The notes below the pieces were generated by a model, which searched no databases, was not told where the DNA came from, and was given only the letters and a program-made list of their open reading frames with translations. Position numbers and translations under genes: made by a program. This document shows, piece after piece, positions 37,901-46,182 of a DNA stretch of 64,000 nucleotides. Source of the stretch: a bacterium (GTDB lineage Bacteria > Planctomycetota > Planctomycetia > Planctomycetales > Planctomycetaceae); NCBI GenBank assembly GCA_016125225.1, contig WGME01000013.1:186001-250000 (forward strand), in the 5' to 3' direction. Each line of letters starts with the position of its first letter. The first letter of the stretch is position 1.

Positions 37901-38674
37901 TCCACCGGGGAAATCACCGTCAACAAGCCCTATCGACTCGACTTCGAAACGCTGAGTTCGTTCGATCTGCGGGTCGCCGTTACTGATGAAGCGGGTGTGA
38001 CCAGGAAAACAACAGTCGAGGTGAACGTTTCCAACGTGAACGATCCGCCGGTGATTGCCGATCAGACGTTTTCGGTCGCCGAGCATTCTCCGAATGGCAC
38101 ATCGGTCGGCACGGTTGTCGTGACCGATCCCGATGCAATGGACACGCTGACGTTCGCCTTCAGCGGCGGTAACATCCAGAATGTCTTTGCCATCGATGCG
38201 ATGACCGGGGAAATCACCGTCGCCAAGTCGGCCCGCCTCGACTTCGCCACACTCAATGCCTATGACCTGCGTGTCGCCGTGACTGATGGGAGTGGTGAGA
38301 CCCGTAAAGCGACGATTCACGTGGATGTGACCGATGCCAACGAAGCCCCCGAGATTTCGCCGCAAACGTTCATGGTCGACGAAAACAGCCCGAACGGCAC
38401 CTCCGTCGGCACCGTCGTCGCCAACGATCCCAATGCCATGGACTCGCTGACCTATGCGATCACCGGCGGAAACATCGGCCGAGCCTTCGCCATCAATGCG
38501 ACCACCGGCGAGATCACCGTGAATAACTCACTCGCTCTCGACTTTGAAACCACCCCGACCTTCAGCATCACGGTGCAAGTGACCGACAGCTACGGCCTGT
38601 CCCGCAAGGCGGTGATGACCATCAACCTCAACGACCTGATGGAGCTGAACGCGGGGCTTTTCAGTCAAGCGTAA
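34904..38674 (+). CDS. large repeat-containing surface protein (14 x ~55-aa repeats plus cadherin-like repeats)
   Basis: A 1256-aa protein. A basic N-terminus leads to SYESRLLLSA (residues ~33-42), which resembles the LEPR-XLL sorting motif of planctomycete surface proteins. Seven repeats of about 55 residues fill ~47-430, each with SEFQVNT, VAMDADGDFVVTW, QDGS and GIFAQRYNAAGVAQG. A SwmA/Ig-like domain follows (~432-560, with TVVFSEDLATSG), then seven more such repeats (~565-942) and three cadherin-like repeats (~943-1245, with AFAINASTGEIT and LDFET). Seven plus seven units suggest two seven-bladed propellers. It is probably exported and adhesive or structural. The start is ATG 34904; a later ATG at 34988 would still include ESRLLLSA. 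It has no close partner genes. Confidence 0.9.
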   Translation: MFLKSWLSRWTNPTNQPRRTRRARSKSTMLVQSYESRLLLSASPAGSEFQVNTYTTGAQGMIDTPAQSVAIDADGDFVVVWMSDGQDGSSGGIFAQRYNAAGVAQGSEFQVNTFTSGNQRYAAVAMDADGDFVVTWTSYDQDGSSYGIFAQRYNAAGVAQGSEFQVNTYTTSTQNHSSVAMNADGDFVITWTSYDQDGDIYGIFAQRYNAAGVAQGSEFQVNTFTDSAQQHSSVAMDADGDFVVTWTNYGSSYGIFAQRYNAAGVAQGSEFQVNTNTVSIPFRSMVAMDVDGDFVIAWTSDDQDGSGRGIYAQRYNAAGVAQGSEFPVNTYTTGNQRNSGVAMDADGDFVVTWTSQNQDGSSDGIFAQRYNADGVAQGSEFPVNTYTTGSQQPSAVAMDADGDFVIAWTSNGPDGSGTGVFAQRFEESTDTVGPTVTDVLVNGHHLDENGQLLDHPATITVVFSEDLATSGAGSVTDPSNWSLFRDGVEQAGLIESITFGLNMATSKYEALVTFVGTALRTGTYQLVAKETITDVAGNMLDGDTDGAPGGDFTRQFRVSDIVTAGGEFQVNTVTTNAQTFPATAMDADGNFVVTWHSYGQDGSEYGIFAQRYSATGVAQGSEFQVNTYTTGSQQYPAVAMDAGGDFVITWASYDQDGSGYGIFAQRYDSAGVAQGGEFRVNTRASNEQTSPSVAMDADGDFVITWQSFGQDGNKYGVYAQRYNAAGVAQGSEFRVNTTTTLSQLYSSVAMDTDGDFVITWSSENQDGNFFGIFAQRFNAAGVVQGSEFQVNTFTTSNQLHSRVAMDADGEFVIAWDSSSQDGSGGGVYAQRYNAAGIAQGNEFQVHTFTSSNQYYPSMAMDANGDFVIVWLSNTQDGSGYGVYAQRYNSQGIAQDSEFRVNTRTTNQQSFPSVAMDADGDFVITWQSLGQDGSNYGIYAQRYRGNVAPIVDATSPLSIAENSAAGTSVGTVTATDADPTDTLTYSFSGGNVGNAFAINASTGEITVNKPYRLDFETLSSFDLRVAVTDEAGVTRKTTVEVNVSNVNDPPVIADQTFSVAEHSPNGTSVGTVVVTDPDAMDTLTFAFSGGNIQNVFAIDAMTGEITVAKSARLDFATLNAYDLRVAVTDGSGETRKATIHVDVTDANEAPEISPQTFMVDENSPNGTSVGTVVANDPNAMDSLTYAITGGNIGRAFAINATTGEITVNNSLALDFETTPTFSITVQVTDSYGLSRKAVMTINLNDLMELNAGLFSQA

Positions 38675-38753
38675 GCCAATTGAAGGTTGAAAGCGAAGCA
38701 GCAACCGGCGGAAATGGGGGGAATGGAGTTGCAACCCGTTTCACCCCTCAATG

Positions 38754-38779
38754 AAAAACTCCCTGTTTTGCAGGGAGTT
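38754..38779 (-). terminator. terminator of tRNA-Val
   Basis: On the minus strand AACTCCCTG-CAAAA-CAGGGAGTT followed by TTTC, 35 bases past the tRNA 3' end; a perfect 9-bp stem. Confidence 0.8.
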
Positions 38780-38813
38780 GCGAAATCCTGCCGCTCGTTG
38801 CGACAAGGATCTA

Positions 38814-38887
38814 TGGGCGATGCAGGACTCGAACCTGCGACATCCACCTTGTAAGGGTAGCGCTCTAACCAACTGAGCTAATCGCCC
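38814..38887 (-). tRNA. tRNA-Val (anticodon TAC)
   Basis: A 74-base cloverleaf on the minus strand. The acceptor arms GGGCGAT and ATCGCCC pair, the D arm is AGCTCAGTTGGTTAGAGC, the anticodon loop is CTTACAA, and the T arm is GCAGG-TTCGAGT-CCTGC. No CCA is encoded. Confidence 0.96.
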
Positions 38888-39003
38888 GGATCACAGGGGC
38901 TGGTGTATGAACCGAACCACTGAGACGGCAGGAGTATACCATGCCGTAGCCGGAACGGGGAAGAGAGACGATGAGGCTCTTGGGGGGCTGGGAAATAAGC
39001 CGT

Positions 39004-39053
39004 AGCTGGTGGCCTATCACCACCAGCTTTACTGGCTCTGTAGTACGGCCAGT
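39004..39053 (-). terminator. two hairpins downstream of the symporter gene
   Basis: AGCTGGTGG-CCTATCA-CCACCAGCT (39004-39028) and ACTGGC / GCCAGT (39031-39053) lie just past the symporter stop. There is no T-run on the minus strand, so the terminator role is only suggested by position. Confidence 0.35.
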
Positions 39054-39060
39054 GGTATGG

Positions 39061-40419
39061 TCAGCCCTCGGCTGGTTCACTCGCGGCGACGCAGGTGGTG
39101 ATCACGAGATCGCCGGCGACGTTGACCACGGTCCGGCACATGTCGAGCAGGCGGTCGACGCCGAACACGATGCCGATGGCTTCGCCGGGGATGCCGACCG
39201 ATTGCATGACGACCACGATCAAGGGCAGAGAACCGCCGGGAACACCGGCCGTGCCCACACCGGCCAGCACCGACATCAGCACCACTTGAAACTGCTGGGC
39301 GAAGGTGAGTTCGACTCCCATCACCTGGGCAAGAAAGAGTACGACCACGCCTTCAAACAATGCGGTGCCATTTTGATTGCCGGTCGCACCCACGGTGAGG
39401 ACGAAGTTTGCCACGCGATGCGGCAGCTTGAGATCTTCGAGGGCAACTTTGATGGCGGTCGGCAGTGTCGCGGAGGACGATGACGTTCCAAATGCGACCA
39501 GCATGGCTTCACGGGTTTGGCGGAAGAATTCCAGCGGCCGCTTGCGAGAGAAGAGAAGCAACACAATCGAATAGGTGCCAAACAAATGCAAGGCCAATCC
39601 CAGCACGGCCGTACCGACGAACCAGGCCAGCGTCACCAAAATGCTGAAGCCGAGTTGGGCAGTCACCACGAAGACGAGGCAACCGGCTCCATACGGAGCC
39701 AAACGCATGGCGAAACCAATCACGGTCATCGAAACGGCATTGAGTCCTTCCAGCCAGCCAATGAGCACCGCACATTTTTCGGGGGTTGCGGTGATGGCTA
39801 GGCCAAAGGCGAGGGCGAAACACATCACGGCGAGCATGCCGTTCCCTTTGGAACTGCCGTCGAGTGCCCCGACCATCTCCTGCAGCGGGTTTTCGGGAAT
39901 CAGATCGATGAGGGTATCGCGGATTGATTTCGCCTTGGCCGCCTGAGCCACCTTGCCTTCGGCTGCGGCTTGTTCCTTGGCAATGATGCGGTCGCGGATG
40001 TCGCCGGGAAGAGACGTCCCGGGACGAATGGTGTTCACAAGCACCACGCCAATCAGCACGGCGGAACCCGAAAGAATTCCGGTATACAACAGCGTCCGCA
40101 GCCCCATTCGCCCGAGCTTGGAAACATCGCCGATCTCGACCACGGCCAGAGATAACGCGGAGAAAACCAGAGGCAGCACCACCATGAACATCAGACGCAG
40201 AAAAATCTTGCCGACGGGTTCAACCCAATAAACAATCGCATCGAGCCAGTCCGCCAGGCCGTTTCCGTTGGCGTCGGGTTTCCCCCCCGTTCCGGCGATA
40301 TTGGCGATCAAGCCCAGCACGACACCCATCACCAATCCGATGAGAATGCGCGTGTGCAACGGCATCCCGCGTTCGGTGGTGGTGGCGTCGTCAGATGTTT
40401 CGAGGGACGAATCCGTCAT
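39061..40419 (-). CDS. dicarboxylate/amino acid:cation symporter (DAACS family)
   Basis: A 452-aa sodium or proton-coupled transporter of the GltP/GltT/DctA fold. It has several hydrophobic segments with the family loops: LRLMFMVVLPLVFSALSLA, GTSSSSATLPTAI (the serine-rich reentrant loop) and GATGNQNGTALFEGVVVLFLAQ (the substrate/cation site, here with GNQNGTA rather than the usual NMDGTA). A long, partly charged extramembrane insertion after helix 3 (residues ~165-195) is also seen. It takes up glutamate, aspartate or C4-dicarboxylates. The start at 40419 (MTDSSLE) has AGGA six to seven bases upstream; the 43-codon upstream extension is rejected. It stands alone. Confidence 0.92.
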   Translation of the reverse strand: MTDSSLETSDDATTTERGMPLHTRILIGLVMGVVLGLIANIAGTGGKPDANGNGLADWLDAIVYWVEPVGKIFLRLMFMVVLPLVFSALSLAVVEIGDVSKLGRMGLRTLLYTGILSGSAVLIGVVLVNTIRPGTSLPGDIRDRIIAKEQAAAEGKVAQAAKAKSIRDTLIDLIPENPLQEMVGALDGSSKGNGMLAVMCFALAFGLAITATPEKCAVLIGWLEGLNAVSMTVIGFAMRLAPYGAGCLVFVVTAQLGFSILVTLAWFVGTAVLGLALHLFGTYSIVLLLFSRKRPLEFFRQTREAMLVAFGTSSSSATLPTAIKVALEDLKLPHRVANFVLTVGATGNQNGTALFEGVVVLFLAQVMGVELTFAQQFQVVLMSVLAGVGTAGVPGGSLPLIVVVMQSVGIPGEAIGIVFGVDRLLDMCRTVVNVAGDLVITTCVAASEPAEG

Positions 40420-40591
40420 GGGGAATCCTGATGGATGGTCGGTCCATGAAAAGCCAGCGCGGTCATGAGACAGCACTGTGACGGGATCACGCGCGATGTG
40501 CAACCGCGCCGAGAGAAGTCTCAAAGTGTCAGAGTTCCAAAGTTGCAAAGGCCGAAGCGGTGAATACGGTCTCTGTCACTTGGGGACCCTG

Positions 40592-41524
40592 TCACTCTGG
40601 AACTTGTTTGCCCTTGCGTGCGTGCGGGTGGGACTTCTCGTAGGTCTCTTTGAGGCGCTGCGTGCTGACGTGCGTGTAGATCTGCGTGGTCGTTAGGCTT
40701 TTATGCCCCAGCATCTCCTGCACGCTTCGCAAGTCGGCACCACCATCGAGAAGATGCGTGGCGAAACTGTGTCGCAAAGTGTGCGGCGAGGTTTTCAGAT
40801 TCAGGCCGGTTTGCAGCAGATACTTTTCGATCATCCGGCCGACGCTGCGCGTTGTCAGCCGGGTGCCGAACCGGTTCAGGAACATGGCGGCCTGATCGCT
40901 CGGCTGGGCATTCTCGGCCGGTTGACGCACCTGCAGCCAGGCATGCAGGGCTTTGGCGGCATGACGGCCCACGGGGGCGATGCGTTCTTTCTTGCCTTTG
41001 CCGAACACACGCAGAATGTTGGCATCGCGATCCCATTGTTCGATGTTCAGGCCCACCAGTTCCGCGACACGCAAACCGCCAGAATACATGGTTTCGAGCA
41101 ACGCCCGGTCCCGCAGCCCTTCAGGCTCATTCGCCGGCGGAGCCTCGAGCAATTGCACCACCTCGGCCGTGGTCAGAAAGTGGGGCAACTTCCGGCCCGT
41201 GCGTGGTGTCCGCAAGGCTTTGGCGGGGTTCGAGGAGACGAGGCCCTCACGGTGGCAGTACTTCAGAAAGCTGCGGAGACACGCCAGCCGTCGGGCGATC
41301 GTGGTTTTGGCATAATCGCATTCATGCAGGTAGGCGACATAGCCCCGCAGATTGGTCACATCGAGCTGGGCCGGTTCGGTGACACCCCCGACGCGATCCC
41401 GCAGATAATCGAACAGGCTGTTGAAGTCTTCGCTGTAGGACTTCAGCGTGAGTTCCGACGCATTCCGCTCGATCTTGAGATATCTTAGAAACCCATCAAT
41501 CGCGGCGTAGAGACCGTGGCTCAT
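40592..41524 (-). CDS. xerC: Xer-type tyrosine recombinase
   Basis: A 310-aa site-specific recombinase of the XerC/XerD group that resolves chromosome dimers at dif. The N-terminal SAM-like domain has the core-binding pattern [19 protein letters not shown]. The catalytic residues are Arg in [14 protein letters not shown], Lys in [12 protein letters not shown], HxxR in [20 protein letters not shown], His in [11 protein letters not shown] and the Tyr nucleophile in IYTHV. All are intact and the length is normal, so this is a housekeeping enzyme, not a phage integrase. XerC and XerD cannot be separated with confidence. An upstream ATG at 41542 would add six residues. Downstream is the symporter gene on the same strand. 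Confidence 0.9.
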   Translation of the reverse strand: MSHGLYAAIDGFLRYLKIERNASELTLKSYSEDFNSLFDYLRDRVGGVTEPAQLDVTNLRGYVAYLHECDYAKTTIARRLACLRSFLKYCHREGLVSSNPAKALRTPRTGRKLPHFLTTAEVVQLLEAPPANEPEGLRDRALLETMYSGGLRVAELVGLNIEQWDRDANILRVFGKGKKERIAPVGRHAAKALHAWLQVRQPAENAQPSDQAAMFLNRFGTRLTTRSVGRMIEKYLLQTGLNLKTSPHTLRHSFATHLLDGGADLRSVQEMLGHKSLTTTQIYTHVSTQRLKETYEKSHPHARKGKQVPE

Positions 41525-41553
41525 GGTGTCGGTCCGTCTCATTCAACAACAAA

Positions 41554-41578
41554 GCCGAGGAGCGTTGGGCTCCCCGGC
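41554..41578 (-). terminator. terminator between the 82-aa gene and the recombinase gene
   Basis: On the minus strand GCCGGGGAGCC-CAAC-GCTCCTCGGC followed by TTTGTTGTT, 35 bases past the stop of the 82-aa gene. The recombinase gene starts 30 bases further on. Confidence 0.65.
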
Positions 41579-41612
41579 CATTTCTGCCGCTGTTCAATCC
41601 ACCGGGTTGCGG

Positions 41613-41861
41613 TTACTTGGTGGACTCTTTGAAGCGAGGGCGTGTTTTCGGTTGCGTCACTTCCACCGTGCCCGATTGCTCGCGGAGGCGGGCGATGCGC
41701 TGGCTCATGACGGCGGCGTCGTACCAGGAGAAGCTCAGTTCTGGGTCGGCCGCATACTGTCCCAGCGTCCGCAGCAACTGATCGGCACTGTCGTCGTCGT
41801 ACAGGAACACATAGCGTTCCTCGCCACGAACCAGTGCCAGCACATTGATGCCGCGTTGCAT
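41613..41861 (-). CDS. 82-aa protein of unknown function
   Basis: I do not recognise the family. From ATG 41861 it reads MQRGINVLALVRGEERYVFL, then an acidic YDDDSADQLLRTLGQYAADP and a basic C-terminus ending RPRFKESTK. It looks like a small alpha/beta cytoplasmic protein. AAGG lies eight bases before this ATG; the longer frame to 41948 lacks such support. A terminator follows directly, so it is a separate unit between the lipoprotein and recombinase genes. Confidence 0.65.
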   Translation of the reverse strand: MQRGINVLALVRGEERYVFLYDDDSADQLLRTLGQYAADPELSFSWYDAAVMSQRIARLREQSGTVEVTQPKTRPRFKESTK

Positions 41862-42001
41862 GATTTCGCCTTGATCCTGGAGGGCCAGTCCCGCCGCACA
41901 GAGCGCACTCTGTTTGTGATATCGGCAGGGCAGGGGCGGTGAGTGCAAGTTATTGCCAATGAGTTCCGGGAACCGGGCCGCGATCAGGAAATCCCCTCTG
42001 A

Positions 42002-42928
42002 TCAGCGGTGTTTTCGCAGTTTGATGACCACGCGGCGTTTGGCCTCGCCACCGTGCAATTGCAGCATTTCGACGATCATCAAATGCGAGGTAAACCGGAT
42101 GTAATCTTCACTGCGATTGAGATAGGCATCCCAACCGCCGCTGCGTAAATCGCCACTCAGCTCGAAGTAATCCCGCAGCCGCGCCGTGAGCAAGGGATCG
42201 GCACCATCGAACATTCGCGTGTAAGACATCAGCGGTTCACGCGGATCGAAGACCGGCGTCGGTGCGGTCCAGGCAACAGTTCCCGAAGGATTGATGGTCT
42301 CGGACGACCAGTTTTTCACGCGATCCCAGGTCGATGGTGCCGCTGGTGTGGGTGCGGCAGCCTCGGCAGTCATTTCCGATTGTCCGCGAATCGAAGGCGG
42401 CAGCGGCTCACACGATTCGATTTGTTCGATCCGCATTCCCTTGGGTTTGTGATACGAGAAACGCTGCCGCTTCGGGTTGGCGAGCAGCCATTCATCGTCA
42501 TGCACGGGAACGCCTGGGGCGAACGTCCATTGATAGGGCGAATACCACGAGACTTGCAGCCCGATGCGGGGGGGATAGTACGGCGAGTAGTCGGTCACCG
42601 CGCCGATCACCACCGCGTCGATATTCAGGATTTTCGCCAGTTTCAAGGCATCATCGGGAGAACTCATCTCCAGCTGATGATCATGAATGGCCTGTTCCAC
42701 CACGCCCACCGGGACGACCTGAAACCCCGGTGTTTTCTGGAGTTCCGTGTAATAGGCCTGGGCAAAACGTCGGCCGTCGACTGTCGGTTCTTCACTCAGA
42801 TTGAAGAAGGGAGCCACGGCGACCGTGGTCAGCCCGGCGACGGGGTTCGTCACGCCAACTTCGAACATCACGCAGCCGGAATGGGCGACGCAACACAGCA
42901 GCGTCAGCAGCAACATCCCGCGGCGCAC
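42002..42928 (-). CDS. lipoprotein with CsgG/LpoB-like N-terminal domain
   Basis: A 308-aa lipoprotein. The signal MRRGMLLLTLLCCVAHSGC ends in a lipobox with Cys19. The following domain (LTTVAVAPFFNLSEEPTVDG, YYTELQKTPGFQVVP, AKILNIDAVVIGAVTDY) has the order of strands and helices of CsgG/LpoB/GNA1162-type lipoproteins, which bind peptidoglycan enzymes or form secretion channels. A Pro/Ala linker and a helical C-terminal part (LTARLRDYFELSGDLRSGGW) follow. Similar proteins are common in planctomycetes as single genes. Fold assignment is by pattern. Confidence 0.78.
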   Translation of the reverse strand: MRRGMLLLTLLCCVAHSGCVMFEVGVTNPVAGLTTVAVAPFFNLSEEPTVDGRRFAQAYYTELQKTPGFQVVPVGVVEQAIHDHQLEMSSPDDALKLAKILNIDAVVIGAVTDYSPYYPPRIGLQVSWYSPYQWTFAPGVPVHDDEWLLANPKRQRFSYHKPKGMRIEQIESCEPLPPSIRGQSEMTAEAAAPTPAAPSTWDRVKNWSSETINPSGTVAWTAPTPVFDPREPLMSYTRMFDGADPLLTARLRDYFELSGDLRSGGWDAYLNRSEDYIRFTSHLMIVEMLQLHGGEAKRRVVIKLRKHR

Positions 42929-43061
42929 GGCAACACCTTCCCCCGATTAGAGAACGACCCTCTTCGGTATCATCGGCACAACCAGCAAGGTTTCTGTAAT
43001 CAGAAAACTCTGCCGGGAAAATTCGCCGGAGGAATTCTTGGACGTACACCGCCCAGGGGGC

Positions 43062-44318
43062 TCAGTCCCAGATTTGAATCCGACAGCGGTGCAAGGTGTG
43101 CACGTCCTCGGTGTTCACGCCTTCGTAGTAGTAGACGTAAAAGTTGTCATCCAGCACGACGCCTTCGGGGTCGAATTGATCCAGCGTGCCAGGCTCACTC
43201 ACCCAGGTGTTAATCCCGCCGTCGAGGGATGCCAACGCAATCCGTGTGATGGTGTCGCCATCGTCAGCCAGATATGTGATGTAGGTTTTTCCCTGGTAGT
43301 TCACTGGTTCCGCACTCTTCAATCCCGACGAAGTTCGGGCGGTGCTTTCTGGAGCGGTGACTCGCAAAATGCGTTGCCATTGTTCGCCGTGCTGACGGTA
43401 AACTTCCAGCCATTTGCGTTGATTCAGCGTGAGAAACAACATTTCGCCGGGATATTCGGGAGCCTCGAAGGCAAAGGAATCGATCTTGTCGCCCGGTGTG
43501 CTGCTGAGCAACGTGAACTGTTCGGTGTCGATATCGTAGCGGCAGACCTGTTCGACGCCGCGAGCATCGGGGTATTGAGCGATAATGGCCCGTTGACCGG
43601 GAATCCATTGTGGTCCCGAAGTCCCCGCTTTAATCCGTGGCACTGCATGAATGATGTCGGGTTGTGAATCATCGAACCATTCATTGAAAATCTGTTTGCC
43701 AGCCGGATTGTCGGCGTTGCCAATGCGGGCATACATCACCAGCGTTCCCGGAAATGTCGCTTCTTTTGAGGAAATCAGCGCCCGCGTGTTTTTCGTGTTG
43801 GCTGGTGTCGGGAAATCAATCTGCTGGCTGGCCACGTCATAACGCACAATGTCCAGGCCATCGAACTGACTGTAGTACAACGCGATTCCCTGCTGTGACA
43901 CACCGAATTCCGGGCCGTTGTAAGTGACATCGAAGAACGGATTGGCTTTCGTCAACAAGGGGGCCGCACGACCGGCGTATTGACCTTTACCGTCGGCGGG
44001 AAGCATGTCGCCCGTCTCCGGGTCGACATCACACAGCCAGACGTCCCCATCGCCCGCTTGCCAGACCATCAGCCGTTCTTCCGGAAGAAATTCCGGATCA
44101 ACATAGGAGACGCTTGAATCACCGATCACGATGTCGGTGCTGGTCAGCAATCCCGGAATGCCGAGTGAGTTACCACTGGGCACCAGCCGCATCAAGCTTG
44201 GAAGCTTCAAGGGCGTTTTGGCGACGGTGTGAACTTTGGCCAGGGCAGGGGATGCCGACAGTATCAGACATACCACTCCCCACAGAGCCGGAGAGCCCGA
44301 ACGATTCCAACCAGTCAT
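43062..44318 (-). CDS. exported protein with TolB/WD40-like propeller repeats
   Basis: A 418-aa protein of unknown function. A signal peptide (ALWGVVCLILSASPALA) is followed by repeated beta-hairpin modules such as DGDVWLCDVDPETGDMLP, YYSQFDGLDIVRYDVASQQ and VCRYDIDTEQFTLLSSTPGD, which resemble TolB-type propeller blades. No catalytic motif is evident. The start at 44318 has AGGA about nine bases upstream; the longer frame to 44435 is rejected. It follows the divergence-free gap after the TIGR00300 gene on the same strand and probably has its own promoter. Confidence 0.75.
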   Translation of the reverse strand: MTGWNRSGSPALWGVVCLILSASPALAKVHTVAKTPLKLPSLMRLVPSGNSLGIPGLLTSTDIVIGDSSVSYVDPEFLPEERLMVWQAGDGDVWLCDVDPETGDMLPADGKGQYAGRAAPLLTKANPFFDVTYNGPEFGVSQQGIALYYSQFDGLDIVRYDVASQQIDFPTPANTKNTRALISSKEATFPGTLVMYARIGNADNPAGKQIFNEWFDDSQPDIIHAVPRIKAGTSGPQWIPGQRAIIAQYPDARGVEQVCRYDIDTEQFTLLSSTPGDKIDSFAFEAPEYPGEMLFLTLNQRKWLEVYRQHGEQWQRILRVTAPESTARTSSGLKSAEPVNYQGKTYITYLADDGDTITRIALASLDGGINTWVSEPGTLDQFDPEGVVLDDNFYVYYYEGVNTEDVHTLHRCRIQIWD

Positions 44319-44612
44319 TAACGATTTCCTGCGAACATCCGTGAGATTCGTGGCCCGCCAAGCGAGTGCAGAACCACGAGGGGGACCACCGAAAAGATAG
44401 GTTGCCCCCTGACCGGTGTGATGCGGTTTTTCCACACTTCACAAAAAAGTCACCAGGGAGAGTGACCATCCGTGCGGGCATACCGGAACCGATCAAAACA
44501 CGTTGGGTTTGGGGGAATCGTGCGTTTTTTGCGCGAGGTGCGGTGATGATGTCCGCCACTCGGCGGTGGCGGCTTTAAAGTTGGGACCTCAATCCTCGGT
44601 ATCAACGGGGCC

Positions 44613-45866
44613 TCACGGTCCGCCAAGTTCCTGGACGAGCACCCGCAGAAATGGTTCGACATCGGTTACCAGTCCGATGGTTTGCCGCGTTCCTCGGTCG
44701 GTCAGTTTCGTCACCGTTGCGGGGTTAATGTCGACACACACCACCTTCACGCGGGCTGGCAACAAATTGCCGACGGCAATCGAATGCAACGTCGTCGCGA
44801 TCATCAAGCAGAAGGTGACATCCTGCACCAACTCTCGCATCTTTGACTGGGCTTCCAGAGTATCGCTGATGACATCGGGCAGCGGGCCATCATCGCGGAT
44901 GCTGCCCGCGAGCACGAATGGAATCTGATGTTGAATGCACTCATACATAATGCCATTCTGCAGCAGTTTCTGATCGACGGCATTCTGAATGCTGCCCACC
45001 CGACGAATGCGATTGATGGTTCGCAGATGATGCTCGTGACCCTCTTCCGCCGAACCGCCGTGGTCCATGGAGATGCCCAGGCTGGTGCCGAAGAACGATT
45101 GCTCAATGTCGTGCGTGGCGAGGGCATTTCCCGCAAAGAGCACATGCACATAGCCCTTCCGGATCAGCCAGCTGAGATGTTCGCGACTGCCGGTGTGCAC
45201 AATGGCGGGGCCACCCACCACCAGGATTTTGCCTTTCCCGCGTGAAGCCTGCCGCATCTGCTCGGCAATTTCGCGGACGATCACCTGCTTCGGTTTTTCG
45301 CTGCTGACTTCGCTGTTCATGAAGCGGAAGCCTTGCGGCCGAGTCAGATCGTTCGCGATCGGATGGACTCGCACACCCGCGCGGCCCACCACGATCTGAT
45401 CGCCTTGCTGTACTTCGCACATGGGAATGCACTGGGCCTGTTTGGTCTTGCCATCGACCTTGATGCCACAGTCCATTTCCTGCCGTTGCACGGTGATCCA
45501 TTCGCTGCCTACGCGAATCTCGGTCGGCTCATTCGTGGTTGCATAAAACCCTTCGGGAAAGGCCCCGGCGATGTCCGCCGGTTCGAGCCGGCAGTTCTGC
45601 ATGGCGACGGGCATCGCCCCGTGCTGGCCAATCGTCGACAAAATTTTATCGAGGCATTCCGGAGTCGGTGCGGAGACCAGCAGGCGGACATAGCTGGGGT
45701 CGTGCCGATGATGGCCGATCTGCACATCGTGGCTTTCGTATTCCCCACCGAGCGTGCTGATTTCGTCGAGCACTTTCGGTAACAGCAGGCTATCGATGAT
45801 ATGCCCGCGCAGTTCCACTTCTTCACGAAAAGGGAAGTGCTTGGGGGTCGGAGATCCGTGCGTCAT
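44613..45866 (-). CDS. TIGR00300-family protein, ornithine cyclodeaminase type (LOR/SDH domain)
   Basis: A 417-aa protein of the family that includes archaeal ornithine cyclodeaminase and the C-terminal half of cyanobacterial AgrE/ArgZ. It starts with the LOR-type domain (VELRGHIIDSLLLPKVLDEI, FPEGFYATTNEPTEIRV). The C-terminal Rossmann-like domain carries ILVVGGPAIVHTG, LFAGNALATHDIEQSFFGTS, SMDHGGSAEEGHEHHLRTIN and CVDINPATVTKLTDRGT. The predicted reaction is ornithine to proline plus ammonia, NAD-dependent. It lacks the arginine dihydrolase half of the cyanobacterial protein. argG lies 17 kb away and is not linked. The family is assigned with good confidence; the substrate is inferred. Confidence 0.85.
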   Translation of the reverse strand: MTHGSPTPKHFPFREEVELRGHIIDSLLLPKVLDEISTLGGEYESHDVQIGHHRHDPSYVRLLVSAPTPECLDKILSTIGQHGAMPVAMQNCRLEPADIAGAFPEGFYATTNEPTEIRVGSEWITVQRQEMDCGIKVDGKTKQAQCIPMCEVQQGDQIVVGRAGVRVHPIANDLTRPQGFRFMNSEVSSEKPKQVIVREIAEQMRQASRGKGKILVVGGPAIVHTGSREHLSWLIRKGYVHVLFAGNALATHDIEQSFFGTSLGISMDHGGSAEEGHEHHLRTINRIRRVGSIQNAVDQKLLQNGIMYECIQHQIPFVLAGSIRDDGPLPDVISDTLEAQSKMRELVQDVTFCLMIATTLHSIAVGNLLPARVKVVCVDINPATVTKLTDRGTRQTIGLVTDVEPFLRVLVQELGGP

Positions 45867-46182
45867 GCCGTGTGCCTCCCACTGGTTGATGCGTGGTCAC
45901 TTCCGAGCGGCCATGCGTTCAATTTTCGCAGGTTTTGCGATAGCGACAATCGCGATTTCTGCCGAGGACCCGGAAAACTGGGCAGGAATTCGCGTGAAAT
46001 CTCGTCGGGAAATCGGGTGGTACCATCGAAGCAGTCTGTGTTTCCCGAGCGGGCAGGACTATGATAGCGGGCGGCGAAGCCAGATCGATGGCCCGTCCCA
46101 ACGGCCCCTTGCTTCGCCGAGATCGTGGCGTTCGCCACTCTCCCGGTCGTACGTCCACGACGAAAGAGAGCCGGAATCTCCC
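45867..46182. promoter_or_regulatory. 316-bp divergent region between the TIGR00300 and Gfo/Idh genes
   Basis: I see no gene. A TATGAT hexamer at 46060-46065 is a possible -10 for the plus-strand gene and overlaps a TATCAT read on the other strand; neither has a convincing -35. Confidence 0.3.

Noticed and set aside
36185-38365. 726-aa open frame antisense to the repeat-rich surface protein
   Set aside because: It follows the repeat periodicity of the sense gene, and its His/Arg/Asp-rich composition is that of an antisense shadow of GC-rich codons.
40592-41524. Tyrosine recombinase considered as a phage or island integrase
   Set aside because: Length and motifs match chromosomal XerC/XerD, and no attachment repeats or phage genes lie nearby.
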